From Pseudomonadota bacterium (GTDB lineage: Bacteria > Pseudomonadota > Gammaproteobacteria > UBA1113), in contig JAJXUV010000002.1 of assembly GCA_021782495.1 (NCBI GenBank), positions 1 to 64,000 of the forward strand: 64,000 nt of DNA, read 5' to 3'. Shown here piece after piece: positions 35,307-45,971 of this stretch. The first letter of the stretch is position 1; every line of letters starts with the position of its first letter. A model generated the notes under the pieces. That model did not search any database, was not told the origin of the DNA, and saw only the letters and a program-made list of their open reading frames with translations. The translations under genes were made by a program, and so were the position numbers.

Positions 35307-36500
35307 TTATATGTCTTCCTCTAACAAAGTGGGTGTTTGTGCCAACTTTCCATCCACGGCTTCGATCTTTTTAAAATGGCCGGTGATTTTGCGCGCCGAA
35401 GTTTGGACGTCGACTACATCGTTGTTGGCTTTTTCAATGTGTTTGGCCAAATTGTCCATCCGCGTTTGAAAGCGATCGAAATCTTTAGCCAAAGCGCGCA
35501 AATGTTGTTGGATGATGTGCACTTGTTCGCGCGTGGCTTGATCTTTAATCACGGCGCGCGCTGTGGTTAAAATGGCCATCAAAGTGGTTGGTGAGACGAG
35601 CCAGACGCGCTTTCTTTGTGCGTATTCGACGATGTCTGCAAAATAACTGTGAATTTCACTGAATACGGCTTCAGCCGGTAAAAACAAAACGGCGCCGTCG
35701 GCGGTTTCGCCGTCTAAGATGTATTTTTCAGCGATGTCGTCGATGTGTTTTTTCAAATCTTGTCGGAAGCGTTGTTCTGCATTTTTTCGATAAGGATCGG
35801 TGGGTGTTAAGGTGTGCATGCTTTGATAATTTTCCAGCGGAAATTTAGCGTCGATCGCGATGTTTCCCGTTGGTTCCGGCAAAAACAACAGACAATCCAC
35901 GCGTTTGCCATTCGATAAAGTGTGTTGCAAAGAAAAATGATTTTCGGGTAAAAAATTGCGAATAATTCCACTTAATTGCACTTCGCCAAAAGCGCCGCGC
36001 GAAGATTTATCCGATAAAATCGCTTGTAAACTCACCACATTGGTCGAAAGCTCGGTAATTTTCTTTTGTGCTTCATCGATTAAACTTAAGCGTTGAATGA
36101 TCGCTTGAAAAGTGGCTGTGGTTTTTTCAAAACCCTCATTCAATCGTTTTTCGACTTGACCACTGATCGATTTTAAATGATCGGTCACGGTTTGATTTAA
36201 GGCACGAATAGCCTCCGTGCTGTTTTGTGTATTTTGGTTTAATACTGTTAATAGCGTTTGACTCAATTCATTGATGGATTTCGGCAAGCTCTCTTGTAAG
36301 AGTTTTAATTGTTGTAATTGGTGCTCATTCAAGTGAAGGCGTACTTCTTGTAAGGTTTGTTGTTGCAAGGATTGCAAATTTTGCTCAAACTGAGATAATA
36401 GGCTTTCTTGGCGCAATAATGTATGGCGTGTGCGCACAAGATAAGCGAGTAAAGCCAGCGTAGAAGCGAGGCTAAATGCGGTTAAAATCACTAATAACAT
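35307..36500 (-). CDS. rmuC: DNA recombination protein RmuC
   Basis: A 397-residue protein with an N-terminal membrane anchor (MLLVILTAFSLASTLALLAYLV), a long coiled coil (about 30-170) and the RmuC nuclease-like domain (SSRGAFGEVQLSGII, VDCLLFLPEP, IAIDAKFPLENYQ, VLFLPAEAVFSEI). RmuC limits recombination at inverted repeats, which fits a genome full of palindromes, although that link is only suggestive. ATG 36500 starts directly at the membrane anchor. An in-frame ATG at 36548 would overlap the divergent glycosylase gene. Confidence 0.93.
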   Translation of the reverse strand: MLLVILTAFSLASTLALLAYLVRTRHTLLRQESLLSQFEQNLQSLQQQTLQEVRLHLNEHQLQQLKLLQESLPKSINELSQTLLTVLNQNTQNSTEAIRALNQTVTDHLKSISGQVEKRLNEGFEKTTATFQAIIQRLSLIDEAQKKITELSTNVVSLQAILSDKSSRGAFGEVQLSGIIRNFLPENHFSLQHTLSNGKRVDCLLFLPEPTGNIAIDAKFPLENYQSMHTLTPTDPYRKNAEQRFRQDLKKHIDDIAEKYILDGETADGAVLFLPAEAVFSEIHSYFADIVEYAQRKRVWLVSPTTLMAILTTARAVIKDQATREQVHIIQQHLRALAKDFDRFQTRMDNLAKHIEKANNDVVDVQTSARKITGHFKKIEAVDGKLAQTPTLLEEDI

Positions 36501-36518
36501 TGAGTGTATCCTATATAT

Positions 36519-37160
36519 ATGAATGAATTGATGCAAAGACAAGGCCATTATCTCAAAGCGATGGGCATTGATCTATGGCTAGAACGCGCTCCTTCCGTAC
36601 AAAATACTTCAGATTGGCAAAAATTAGAACAAACAGTGGCCTCTTGTCAGCGTTGTGCCTTGCATTGTACGCGTAAACAAACGGTATTCGAACGAGGCAA
36701 TCGAGAAGCCAAACTCATGTTGATAGGGGAAGCGCCTGGCGCGGAAGAAGATAAGCAAGGCAAGCCTTTTGTGGGCCGAGCTGGCCAATTGTTAGACCGA
36801 ATTATAGCCGGCGTGGGCTTAAAACCCGAGGAAGTGTACATCGCCAATGTCTTAAAATGCAGACCGCCAAACAACCGCGATCCCACAGCCCCTGAAATGG
36901 CCGAATGTGGCGGCTATTTAGAACAACAAGTGGCCATGGTGGCACCTCGATTGATTTTAGCCCTGGGCCGTATTGCGGCGCATTATCTTTTGGGTGTCAG
37001 TACGCCTTTGTCGCGCTTGCGGGGACGCCCTTATATCTTTGCTGAAACGCAGATCCCTTTGTGGGTAAGTTACCATCCCGCTTATTTATTGCGTAATCCT
37101 GCAGATAAGGCAAAGGCTTATGAAGATTGGTTGCGCGTCGTGCAAGAACTCTTGAAATAA
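36519..37160 (+). CDS. Uracil-DNA glycosylase, family 4 type
   Basis: 213 residues. It removes uracil from DNA. Four cysteines for a 4Fe-4S cluster are present (CQRCALHC and LKC among them). Active-site motif GEAPGAEEDKQGKPFVGRAGQLLD and the C-terminal SYHPAYLLR are typical of family-4 UDGs and of related phage-polymerase-associated domains. The first ~35 residues (YLKAMGIDLWLER) resemble the N-terminal helix of proteobacterial family-4 proteins. It is divergent from rmuC with less than 20 bases between the starts. Its last codons contain the RpoH-like promoter of grpE. Confidence 0.9.
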   Translation: MNELMQRQGHYLKAMGIDLWLERAPSVQNTSDWQKLEQTVASCQRCALHCTRKQTVFERGNREAKLMLIGEAPGAEEDKQGKPFVGRAGQLLDRIIAGVGLKPEEVYIANVLKCRPPNNRDPTAPEMAECGGYLEQQVAMVAPRLILALGRIAAHYLLGVSTPLSRLRGRPYIFAETQIPLWVSYHPAYLLRNPADKAKAYEDWLRVVQELLK

Positions 37161-37178
37161 GCAAAATAGCCACCATAT
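37151..37178 (+). promoter_or_regulatory. Predicted heat-shock (RpoH) promoter of grpE-dnaK-dnaJ
   Basis: CTTGAAA (37151-37157), a 13-base spacer and CACCATAT (37171-37178), against the sigma-32 consensus CTTGAAA-N(11-16)-CCCCATnT. It overlaps the stop codon of the glycosylase gene. Transcription would begin near 37186, so the family-3 repeat that follows would be inside the grpE leader RNA. Confidence 0.65.
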
Positions 37179-37182
37179 TTGA

Positions 37183-37346
37183 TAGGGCCTGTTGACATCT
37201 GGTTTGTCGAAGCGAAAAATGAGGGAGCCGAGGCAAAATCACAACAAATTTGAGGATAATATCGAGAATATTTGACGAAAATTTGTTGTGATTTTGACCG
37301 GTTTTACTCATTTTGCAGCCGATAAACTAGATGTCAACAGGCCCTA
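37183..37346. repeat. Family-3 element, full-length copy B (164 bp)
   Basis: Terminal repeats TAGGGCCTGTTGACATCTG and CAGATGTCAACAGGCCCTA-like right end; the inner stem CAAAAT-CACAAC-AAATTT (37234-37251) pairs with AAATTT-GTTGTG-ATTTTG (37279-37296). It is the reverse-complement orientation of copy A. It lies between the RpoH-like promoter and the grpE start, so it is probably transcribed as 5' leader. Confidence 0.93.
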
Positions 37347-37372
37347 ATATCAGAGATCCAGAGGAGACCCCC

Positions 37373-37975
37373 GTGACTAAAGAAGATCCCCAGAACAAAT
37401 GGCAAAAAGTATTTGATAAGGCCCAAAGTGAGAATGAAGAACCACAATCAGCGGTCGATGAGCAGGCTGAAACGCCCATAGGCCCAATCGATCCGACTTA
37501 CAATGAATTAAAACAAAGCCTAGAAGAGTTAAAAGCCAAAGCCGATGCAAATTGGGATAAGTATTTGCGCGAAGTGGCAGAAAAAGACAATGTGCGTAAG
37601 CGTTTAGAGCTAGAAGTCCAAAAAATGCAAAAATACGGTACGCAAAAATTAATTGAAGCATTATTACCGGCTTTGGATGGTTTGAATCAAGGCTTGGAAA
37701 ATAGCCAAAATGTGTCGAATGAGGAAGCCTCAGCCGCTATGCGTGAAGGCTTAATTTTGACGGATAAAATGATTATGGATGCGCTGGCTCGCTTTGGCGT
37801 AGAAGCCATCAGCCCTTTGGGCGAGAAATACGATCCGCAAAAACATGAAGCCATTGCAATGCAGCCGAGCGATCAATATGCTGCAGGTTTTGTCATGGCC
37901 GTGATCCAGCGCGGTTATGTCTTACATGGTCGGGTCGTACGGCCAGCCCGGGTCATTGTGGTCAAAGGGGCTTGA
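37373..37975 (+). CDS. grpE: Nucleotide exchange factor GrpE
   Basis: 200 residues. It releases ADP from DnaK. The long N-terminal helix (about 40-105) and beta-rich C-terminal domain (EAISPLGEKYDPQKHEAIAMQPS ... VIQRGYVLHGRVVRPARVIV) are typical. GTG 37373 has a GAGGAG site six bases upstream and gives a conventional N-terminus. An ATG at 37331 lies inside the family-3 repeat and is unlikely to be used. It is followed by dnaK and dnaJ. Confidence 0.94.
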   Translation: MTKEDPQNKWQKVFDKAQSENEEPQSAVDEQAETPIGPIDPTYNELKQSLEELKAKADANWDKYLREVAEKDNVRKRLELEVQKMQKYGTQKLIEALLPALDGLNQGLENSQNVSNEEASAAMREGLILTDKMIMDALARFGVEAISPLGEKYDPQKHEAIAMQPSDQYAAGFVMAVIQRGYVLHGRVVRPARVIVVKGA

Positions 37976-38013
37976 TTTTTAGAGAACTAACACCACATTA
38001 AAAACAAAGGTTC

Positions 38014-38080
38014 TGTCATCCCTGCCAAAGCAGGGATCCAGTGTAAATTCATTGGACTCCTGCTTTCGCAGGAATGATAA
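38014..38080. repeat. Family-2 hairpin repeat between grpE and dnaK
   Basis: TGTCATCCCTGCCAAAGCAG on the left and CTGCTTTCGCAGGAATGATA on the right, with GGATCCAGTG inside. It lies within the heat-shock operon and could modulate RNA stability or termination between grpE and dnaK. Confidence 0.88.
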
Positions 38081-38108
38081 TATAAGGTAGATTATGAGGA
38101 GTTATTAA

Positions 38109-40070
38109 ATGTCAAAAATTATGGGTATAGACTTAGGTACGACCAACTCTTGTGTGGCGATTATTGAGCAAGGGCGTAAACCTGTGGTCATTGAAAATAG
38201 CGAAGGTCGTAGAACCACGCCTTCTGTCGTTTGTTTTGGTGAAGAAGACAAACAAGTGGATGTCGGCGAAGCGGCGAAGCGCCAAATGATCACCAAACCC
38301 AAACGAACGCTTTTTGCGGTAAAACGGTTAATTGGCCGCAGAGAAAGCGACAAAGAAGTGCAAGACACTAAGCAACACTTTTCTTACGACATCGTTGCTG
38401 CTAAAAATGGCGATGCTTGGATTCGCATTGGCGACAAAGAGATGTCGCCCCAAGAAATTTCTGCACAAGTATTGCGTAAAATGAAAAAGACAGCCGAAGA
38501 TTATTTGGGTGAACCGGTCACAGAAGCCGTGATCACAGTGCCCGCTTATTTCAACGATGCGCAACGTCAGGCCACCAAAGACGCGGGCCGTATTGCAGGT
38601 TTGGATGTGAAACGCATCATCAATGAACCTACTGCAGCGGCTTTGGCTTATGGCTTGGATAAGAAACCTGGCGATCGTAAGATAGCTGTGTACGATTTGG
38701 GCGGTGGTACTTTCGACATTTCGATTATTGAAATTGCCGATGTCGAAGGGGATCACCAATTTGAAGTGTTGGCTACTAATGGCGATACTTTCTTAGGGGG
38801 CGAGGACTTCGATCAAGTCGTCATTAAGTATTTGGTGGACGAATTTAAAAAAGACACGGGCGTGGATTTAAAACAAGATCCTTTAGCGCTGCAACGGTTG
38901 AAAGAAGCAGCCGAAAAAGCCAAAATTGAATTGTCCAGTTCGCAACAAACGGACATCAATTTGCCTTACATCACAGCAGATGCTTCGGGTCCTAAGCATT
39001 TAAACATCAAAATGACGCGAGCTAAATTAGAATCTTTGGTGGACGATTTGATCCAACGTACGATTGAGCCTTGTAAGATTGCTTTGAAAGACGCAGGTTT
39101 GAAAGTTTCTGACATCGACGAAGTGATTTTGGTGGGTGGACAAACGCGTATGCCCAAAGTGCAAGAAGTGGTGGCCGAATTTTTTGGCAAAGAACCACGT
39201 AAGGATGTGAATCCCGATGAAGCGGTGGCTATTGGGGCTGCCATTCAAGGCGCAGTCTTGGCAGGCGATGTAAAAGATGTCTTGTTGTTGGATGTGACGC
39301 CTTTGTCTTTGGGCATAGAAACCATGGGTGGTGTTATGACCAAAATCATCACCAAAAACAGTACTATTCCAACGAAGAAAAGTCAGGTGTTTTCAACGGC
39401 GGACGACAATCAAAATGCTGTCACCATTCACGTGTTGCAAGGTGAACGTGAAATGGCTTCAGCCAATAAATCTTTGGGTCGTTTTGATTTGGTCGGTATT
39501 CCCTCTGCACCGCGCGGTATGCCGCAAATTGAAGTGACTTTCGACATCGATGCCAATGGTATTTTGCATGTCCACGCCAAAGATAAAGCAACGGGCAAGG
39601 AACAATCCATTGTCATTCGTGCTTCCAGCGGGTTGTCCGAAGAAGAAGTGCAGAAAATGGTGAAAGATGCTGAAATGCACGCTGAAGAAGACAAACAATT
39701 CCACGAATTGGTCGCCGTGCGCAACCAAGCAGACAACTTGTTGCATTCTACGAAGAAAACTTTATCCGAACTGGACAGCAGCATGATCGACGACAGTACG
39801 CGTGCCCAAATAGAAGCGGAAATGAAAGAATTGGAAGAAGTGGTGAAAGGCAATGACAAGGCTGCTATCGAAGCGAAGATAGATAGTTTGTCGAAAATGA
39901 CGGCGCCTTTGGCAGAGAAAATGTATGCCAAAGCTCAGGCTGAACAAGCCACACAGCAAGAACCCTCGAATGAAGGCGGCGCTCAACAAGCTTCTGGCGA
40001 AGAAGGCAATGTGGTCGATGCTGAATTTGAAGAAGTCGATCAGAAGAAAAAGAAGAAAGATGAGGAATAA
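38109..40070 (+). CDS. dnaK: Molecular chaperone DnaK (Hsp70)
   Basis: A 653-residue Hsp70. The ATPase domain (1-385) starts with [13 protein letters not shown] and has [11 protein letters not shown]. The linker [13 protein letters not shown] leads to the substrate-binding domain and a charged, Gln/Gly-rich tail that ends in the EEVD-like [17 protein letters not shown]. The length is slightly above E. coli (638) because of this Lys-rich end. It acts with GrpE and DnaJ encoded on either side. Confidence 0.98.
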   Translation: MSKIMGIDLGTTNSCVAIIEQGRKPVVIENSEGRRTTPSVVCFGEEDKQVDVGEAAKRQMITKPKRTLFAVKRLIGRRESDKEVQDTKQHFSYDIVAAKNGDAWIRIGDKEMSPQEISAQVLRKMKKTAEDYLGEPVTEAVITVPAYFNDAQRQATKDAGRIAGLDVKRIINEPTAAALAYGLDKKPGDRKIAVYDLGGGTFDISIIEIADVEGDHQFEVLATNGDTFLGGEDFDQVVIKYLVDEFKKDTGVDLKQDPLALQRLKEAAEKAKIELSSSQQTDINLPYITADASGPKHLNIKMTRAKLESLVDDLIQRTIEPCKIALKDAGLKVSDIDEVILVGGQTRMPKVQEVVAEFFGKEPRKDVNPDEAVAIGAAIQGAVLAGDVKDVLLLDVTPLSLGIETMGGVMTKIITKNSTIPTKKSQVFSTADDNQNAVTIHVLQGEREMASANKSLGRFDLVGIPSAPRGMPQIEVTFDIDANGILHVHAKDKATGKEQSIVIRASSGLSEEEVQKMVKDAEMHAEEDKQFHELVAVRNQADNLLHSTKKTLSELDSSMIDDSTRAQIEAEMKELEEVVKGNDKAAIEAKIDSLSKMTAPLAEKMYAKAQAEQATQQEPSNEGGAQQASGEEGNVVDAEFEEVDQKKKKKDEE

Positions 40071-40085
40071 AACACTCTTCAGTAT

Positions 40086-40117
40086 GGTCATCCCTGCGAA
40101 AGCAGGGATCCAGTTTT
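40086..40117. repeat. Family-2 half repeat between dnaK and dnaJ
   Basis: GGTCATCCCTGCGAAAGCAG continuing into GGATCCAGTTTTA. Only the left half of the family-2 unit is present, containing its small internal hairpin CCCTGC/GCAGGG. Confidence 0.8.
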
Positions 40118-40131
40118 AACGAGAACATTGA

Positions 40132-41265
40132 ATGGCAAAAAAAGATTACTATGAGGTTTTAGGCCTCGATCGCAGCGCAAGCAGTGAAGAGATTAGAAAA
40201 GCGTATAGACAGTTAGCACGTAAATACCATCCCGATAAAAATGCCGGTGACAAAACGGCTGAAGAAAGATTCAAAGAAATGCAAGAAGCCTACGATACTT
40301 TGTCAGACGAAAATAAGCGGGCTGCTTACGATCAGTTTGGTCACAATGCTTTTGATCCTTCTTCCATGGGAGGCGCTCAGGGCGCGCATGCTTTTCATGG
40401 TAATTTCAGTGACATCTTTGAGAATGTCTTTGGCGATATTTTTGGCGATAGGCAGGGCGGTGGTGGTCGTGCGCAGCAACGCGGCGCTGATTTACGTTTT
40501 GCGATGACACTCGATTTAGAAAAAGTGGTTTTTGGTACAGAAACAACTTTACGCATCCCGACGTGGGTCAGCTGTAAGGAATGTCAGGGCAGTGGCGCAG
40601 CCAAAGGTACCAAGCCGGTAACCTGTAGCGATTGTGGTGGCATGGGGCAAGTGCGTATGCAGCGCGGATTGTTTACCGTGCAACAAACTTGTCCGACGTG
40701 TCGAGGTCAAGGACAAAAAATTACGGATCCGTGTTCTCGTTGCCGGGGCCAGGGCCGTGTTCAAGAAGAAAAAGTATTGTCCGTTAAAATTCCAGCCGGT
40801 GTCGACAATGGCGATCGCATTCGTTTACAAGGTGAAGGCGAAGCGGGTTTAAATGGCGCACCACCAGGCGATTTGTACGTGGAAATTCACGTCAAACCGC
40901 ATCCTCTTTTCGATCGACAAGGTCAAGACTTGCATTGTCAAATGCCCATTCATTTTACGATGGCGGCTCTTGGAGGAGAATTGGAAATTCCAACTTTACA
41001 AGGTAAAGTGAAATTAAAAATTCCACCCGAGACTCAAAGTGGTAAAATATTTCGATTGCGCGGCAAAGGCGTACAAGCGATGCGAGGACAGAGCGTAGGC
41101 GATCTCTTGTGTCACATCGCAGTCGAAACGCCAGTCAATTTAAGCCGTGAGCAAAAAGAATTATTAGAACAATTCCAAACGGCTTTGGAAGCGGATAAAA
41201 AGAACCACAGTCCTCAAGAACGTTCTTGGTTTGAACGCGTTAGGGCTTTTTTTGAAGGCCATTAA
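40132..41265 (+). CDS. dnaJ: Co-chaperone DnaJ
   Basis: A 377-residue class-A J protein. The J domain (1-70) has HPD in [11 protein letters not shown] Gly/Phe region follows, then four zinc-binding CxxCxGxG repeats ([32 protein letters not shown]) and the C-terminal substrate-binding domains. It ends convergent to the unknown 41262 gene, overlapping by four bases. Confidence 0.97.
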   Translation: MAKKDYYEVLGLDRSASSEEIRKAYRQLARKYHPDKNAGDKTAEERFKEMQEAYDTLSDENKRAAYDQFGHNAFDPSSMGGAQGAHAFHGNFSDIFENVFGDIFGDRQGGGGRAQQRGADLRFAMTLDLEKVVFGTETTLRIPTWVSCKECQGSGAAKGTKPVTCSDCGGMGQVRMQRGLFTVQQTCPTCRGQGQKITDPCSRCRGQGRVQEEKVLSVKIPAGVDNGDRIRLQGEGEAGLNGAPPGDLYVEIHVKPHPLFDRQGQDLHCQMPIHFTMAALGGELEIPTLQGKVKLKIPPETQSGKIFRLRGKGVQAMRGQSVGDLLCHIAVETPVNLSREQKELLEQFQTALEADKKNHSPQERSWFERVRAFFEGH

Positions 41266-41900
41266 ATTATACGTGGTGGTGAACGTTCAACGGGAGGGGG
41301 GTGCAAGTTTTTTGGTTTTAAAGGAGATGAATTGCTACGTGAGATATCGCTTTCTTCTTCTTTCAGCTTGTCGAAAAAGTTCGGTGAGGAACGAGGTCTT
41401 TTACTGTAAGCTTTAATCCCACTTTTTATCCTCAAAAGTTCCACTTTTTCAGCTAATCTTTTTACTTCGGCGCTTTCAGGTGTACTTTCGAGGTAAAAAT
41501 CGCCTGTTTTCAACAGTCTTTTTTCCAAATTAGCGACATGGTTTTCCCAACCCTCTAGCGGTGGTTTGGTATGGTCGAATAGAAATGAATATCCAGGTGG
41601 CGGTGGACCGATAGGGTGTGTCTCAAATTGAGCGATATTGGTTTTTTGTTCTGGTGCATCGTTAAGTGCGGGGAGGTAAATTACTTCAAAGGATACCTCA
41701 AGCAAAATTTTTTTCAAATAATATTCTATGAGACGAATATTGGGCTGAAGAGTGACGATAATAAACTGAGCCTGAAATTTCCGATGTAAATGGAAAATCA
41801 ATTGACATAGCTTTTTATCTTGTATGGCAAATGAGCCATTTTGATATGAAAATAAGCTTTGATCACCATCCACAATGATCTTAGAAGGTTTTGCGGACAT
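41262..41900 (-). CDS. Unknown protein with Pro/Ser/Lys-rich C-terminus
   Basis: 212 residues, no signal peptide or membrane helix. The first ~85 residues look like an alpha/beta fold ([16 protein letters not shown] ... [22 protein letters not shown] ... FEVIYLPAL), with an Asp-rich first strand as in HAD or NYN-type domains, but the remaining catalytic motifs are not evident. Residues 155-212 are basic and proline/serine-rich ([26 protein letters not shown] ... PPRII). The frame and codon use are consistent with a real gene. It overlaps the end of dnaJ by four bases on the opposite strand. It could be a secreted effector; no family is recognised. Confidence 0.65.
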   Translation of the reverse strand: MSAKPSKIIVDGDQSLFSYQNGSFAIQDKKLCQLIFHLHRKFQAQFIIVTLQPNIRLIEYYLKKILLEVSFEVIYLPALNDAPEQKTNIAQFETHPIGPPPPGYSFLFDHTKPPLEGWENHVANLEKRLLKTGDFYLESTPESAEVKRLAEKVELLRIKSGIKAYSKRPRSSPNFFDKLKEEESDISRSNSSPLKPKNLHPPPVERSPPRII

Positions 41901-41984
41901 GAAGTAGTCTCCCCTACTAAAGCATCCATTGGAACATTATGAAACGAACAAAATTAAAATACAAGGGGGTGGAGAAAAGTGTTT

Positions 41985-42731
41985 TTAAGTTGCCACTAAA
42001 ATGCCGGGATTCAATCCCGCCTGAGCCAATTGCTCATACAAGCTTTGGGCTTTGTTCATATTTACAAAAGGCCCTACGCGCACGCTGTAGAGATTTCCGG
42101 GAACCGGATTGACGACAACCGGCGCCACTAAAATGGTTTTCAAGGTTTCTGCCAAATGCTTGGCATTGTCTTTATTTTTGAAAGTGCCTACTTGCAAATA
42201 AAAAGATTTTAATTGCGCGTTATAAGGCGTTTCCAAAGCCGTGATGCGAACTTTGGCGGTTCCTTTTTTCAGCATTCCTAAGCGTTTTGCAGCAGCGTAG
42301 GAGAGATCCAAAATACGTTCACTGTGAAAAGGGCCGCGATCATTCACTTTAACCACAATGCTGCGACCATTTTCAAGATTCGTCACATGAATAAAGGTCG
42401 GAATCGGCAATACTTTGCTTGCTGCGGTCATCGCAAACATGTCATAAGGTTCGCCGCTGGCCGTTGCGCGTTGGGCAAATTGTTGGCCATACCAAGATGC
42501 AATCCCCGTGGTGCTGTAACCGTGAGTAGAAGGAATTAAAGTATAAGTTTGACCGTTGATCACATAAACAGGTTGATTGGCATAAGGGTTATAGGGCAAA
42601 GCTTTGGGTTTGGCATCTTCTAAATAACTGACATCGCGATCGATGAGCGGCGGACCGTCAGCATTGGCAATGCTGAATGCAGTCAATAAACAACACATTA
42701 ATCCGACTTTAATTTTATGTTCCACCGTCAT
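41985..42731 (-). CDS. rlpA: Septal-ring lytic transglycosylase RlpA family protein
   Basis: 248 residues. An N-terminal signal peptide (VGLMCCLLTAFSIANADG) lacks a proper lipobox, unlike typical RlpA lipoproteins. The double-psi beta-barrel (about 74-165) has TGIASWYGQQFAQRATASGEPYD and VKVNDRGPFHSERILDLSYAAAKRLG, with the catalytic Asp in NDRGPF. A SPOR domain (about 170-248) should bind denuded glycan strands at the septum. The protein probably acts in the periplasm on peptidoglycan at division sites. Confidence 0.9.
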   Translation of the reverse strand: MTVEHKIKVGLMCCLLTAFSIANADGPPLIDRDVSYLEDAKPKALPYNPYANQPVYVINGQTYTLIPSTHGYSTTGIASWYGQQFAQRATASGEPYDMFAMTAASKVLPIPTFIHVTNLENGRSIVVKVNDRGPFHSERILDLSYAAAKRLGMLKKGTAKVRITALETPYNAQLKSFYLQVGTFKNKDNAKHLAETLKTILVAPVVVNPVPGNLYSVRVGPFVNMNKAQSLYEQLAQAGLNPGILVAT

Positions 42732-42755
42732 TTAAGCGATAAATCCTCAGAATTT

Positions 42756-42824
42756 ACCGAGCCGCGACCGTGAGGGAGCGGGAAATGCGGCTCGCTTTCT
42801 CCGCTCCCTCATGGTCGCGGCTCA
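42756..42824. repeat. Family-1 palindromic repeat, diverged copy
   Basis: ACCGAGCCGCGACCGTGAGG at the left and CCTCATGGTCGCGGCTCAG at the right, with a longer spacer than the canonical copies. It lies between htpX and rlpA on the same strand. Confidence 0.88.
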
Positions 42825-42830
42825 GAGAGT

Positions 42831-43880
42831 TTATTCATGCTTCGTATATCCTAACGCTTTCAAACGTTCTTGTAAACTTGGATGGGTTGACCACAAAGAA
42901 CTGAATCCTGGGCGCACGCTGAACCCCGCCGTTTTAGGAGAATAAATGTAAGCTGCTTGTCGCAATTCGTCGTGTGCGGTTTGTTGATACGCGGCTTCCG
43001 TGGCGGCGACGTCTTGGGTATGGGTATTGTGAATTTTAATCAAAGCACGGGCCAAGGGTTCATTTTGACGCGTTAATTCTACGGCACCCGCATCGGCCAT
43101 CAATTCGCGTTTACGGCTTAAATAAAGAGCCAATAAGGCTGTGATTAAAGGCAAGAGATAACGCAATAAAACGATGACCAGTAAAATACCTTGATTCCCG
43201 CGTCGTTCACGGTTCGAGAAAATCAAATTATAAAATAAAATATCGATGATGAGCAGCATGATGTTGGTTAAGACCGATACCGTTACAATTAAGCGTATGT
43301 CTTGATGACGAATGTGGCTTAATTCGTGGGCGATCACCGCTTGAATTTCATCGCGATCTAATTTTTGCAACAAACCTCGCGTGATGGCCACCATCGCCGA
43401 TTTTTCATTAAAACCAGTGGCAAAAGCATTTAAGTAATCGGCTTCAATGATATAGACCTTGGGCATAAAATTTAAGCCAGAAGCTACTTTCATTTCTTCC
43501 ACGATGTTGTAGAGTTGTTTTTCTTCCAGGGTTTTGGCCGTTTCTGGTGTGATTTGTCGGTATTCCGTTCCCATCAACATGATGCGATTGTGAAATAGAA
43601 AAGTGATCGCCAGCGCAATGATCGCTACAACCCCTGCAGAAATCGTCGCATAAGGAAATAATTTCCCGGTTAACAAGAGTTTAGCGGTTAAGAGCGATGC
43701 GGATTGATCGGTGACAGAATATTCCGTGAGTTTAGCCGCAATAAAAGGGGTTTGGTACAAGAGATCAATGATAAACCCCAAAGCCACATACAACAAGATA
43801 AAAGTGGCCATGACATAACGGGTTCGTCTGCGGTTTTGTGCAATGGTGTCACGCCAATCGGCAGTTTGTGTGCTGGTCAT
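42831..43880 (-). CDS. htpX: M48-family membrane zinc metalloprotease HtpX
   Basis: A 349-residue inner-membrane protease for misfolded membrane proteins. Two N-terminal helices (about 23-45 and 78-98) precede the zinc-binding HELSH motif in QAVIAHELSHIRHQDIR, followed by two more helices and the third ligand region RKRELMADAGAVELT. It is preceded by lemA on the same strand with a 6-base gap. This lemA-htpX pairing is common in bacteria. Confidence 0.93.
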   Translation of the reverse strand: MTSTQTADWRDTIAQNRRRTRYVMATFILLYVALGFIIDLLYQTPFIAAKLTEYSVTDQSASLLTAKLLLTGKLFPYATISAGVVAIIALAITFLFHNRIMLMGTEYRQITPETAKTLEEKQLYNIVEEMKVASGLNFMPKVYIIEADYLNAFATGFNEKSAMVAITRGLLQKLDRDEIQAVIAHELSHIRHQDIRLIVTVSVLTNIMLLIIDILFYNLIFSNRERRGNQGILLVIVLLRYLLPLITALLALYLSRKRELMADAGAVELTRQNEPLARALIKIHNTHTQDVAATEAAYQQTAHDELRQAAYIYSPKTAGFSVRPGFSSLWSTHPSLQERLKALGYTKHE

Positions 43881-43886
43881 GAAATA

Positions 43887-44462
43887 CTATAACTTAACAG
43901 TATAAGCTTCTTTGGCAGCGATATTCTCTGTACCACCGAGATTCCAATAAGTAAATTGTTTATCCAGTTTCGCCTTGGACAAATTCACTATCATGGATTG
44001 GAAAAAAGATTTTTTCTCGGCATTATAACGCTCGATACTGTCGTTAAAAGCTTGTTTGGCATAAGCGAGTTTATTTTCCGTGCTCACAATTTCTTCTTGT
44101 AACTGCAGGGCATTTTGATTGGCTTTTAAATCAGGGTATTGTTCGAAAACCAGATTGATGCCCGACACGATTTTAGAAATGCCATTTTCAGCGGCCATGC
44201 GTGCGGCATCGTCACCTGAAGCTTTGGCGGTTTGCGCTTGATTACGCAAAGCAACCACATCTTTCAACGTGGTTTTTTCATAATCCATGTATTTTTTGAC
44301 GACTTCAATGAGGGATTCAAATACTTTAAAGCGGCGATCCAGTTGAATGTCTATTTGCCGTTCATTATTATTCACCGTTTCTATCATACGAATCAAACGG
44401 TTGTAGATGCCGATAATAAATGCAAAAATAGCTAAAATAATAATGAAGAAGAGAATAGTCAT
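43887..44462 (-). CDS. lemA: LemA family protein
   Basis: 191 residues. It has an N-terminal membrane anchor (ILFFIIILAIFAFIIGIYN) and a long four-helix coiled-coil body (about 25-185) with the family signature YNRLIRMIETVNNNERQIDIQLDRRFKVFESLIEVVKKYMDYEKTTL. Its biochemical role is unknown. Its constant neighbour HtpX suggests envelope stress or turnover. ATG 44462 has a GAGGA site. A start seven codons earlier is less likely. Confidence 0.92.
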   Translation of the reverse strand: MTILFFIIILAIFAFIIGIYNRLIRMIETVNNNERQIDIQLDRRFKVFESLIEVVKKYMDYEKTTLKDVVALRNQAQTAKASGDDAARMAAENGISKIVSGINLVFEQYPDLKANQNALQLQEEIVSTENKLAYAKQAFNDSIERYNAEKKSFFQSMIVNLSKAKLDKQFTYWNLGGTENIAAKEAYTVKL

Positions 44463-44549
44463 AATGCGTTCCTCGTGGTACAATCATTCAGAAAGTATAG
44501 TCGCTAATAGCAGGGGACACAAGTCCCGTTAAATAAAGGGTAAAAATAA

Positions 44550-45812
<1,263 letters not shown>

Positions 45813-45857
45813 AACTCCTTACAAATCGCCCTATTTTGAGCTACAATTGAAAGCTAT

Positions 45858-45916
45858 ACCGCTCCCTTAGGGTCGCGGCTCAGATCAAACTGAGCTGCGA
45901 TCCTCAGAGAGCGGAG
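45858..45916. repeat. Two family-1 half copies pointing outward
   Basis: A right arm (ACCGCTCCCTTAGGGTCGCG, 45858-45882) is followed directly by a left arm (AAACTGAGCTGCGATCCTCA, 45888-45916). This is the reverse of the usual order, as if two elements had recombined or the outer halves were lost. Confidence 0.75.
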
Positions 45917-45971
45917 ATAATATACCGTTATAAACGCGGAGAATACTAATAACAACGATGGATACCATAGA

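Noticed and set aside
37331-37372. N-terminal extension of GrpE
   Set aside because: The ATG is the end of a family-3 terminal repeat. GTG 37373 has the GAGGAG site.
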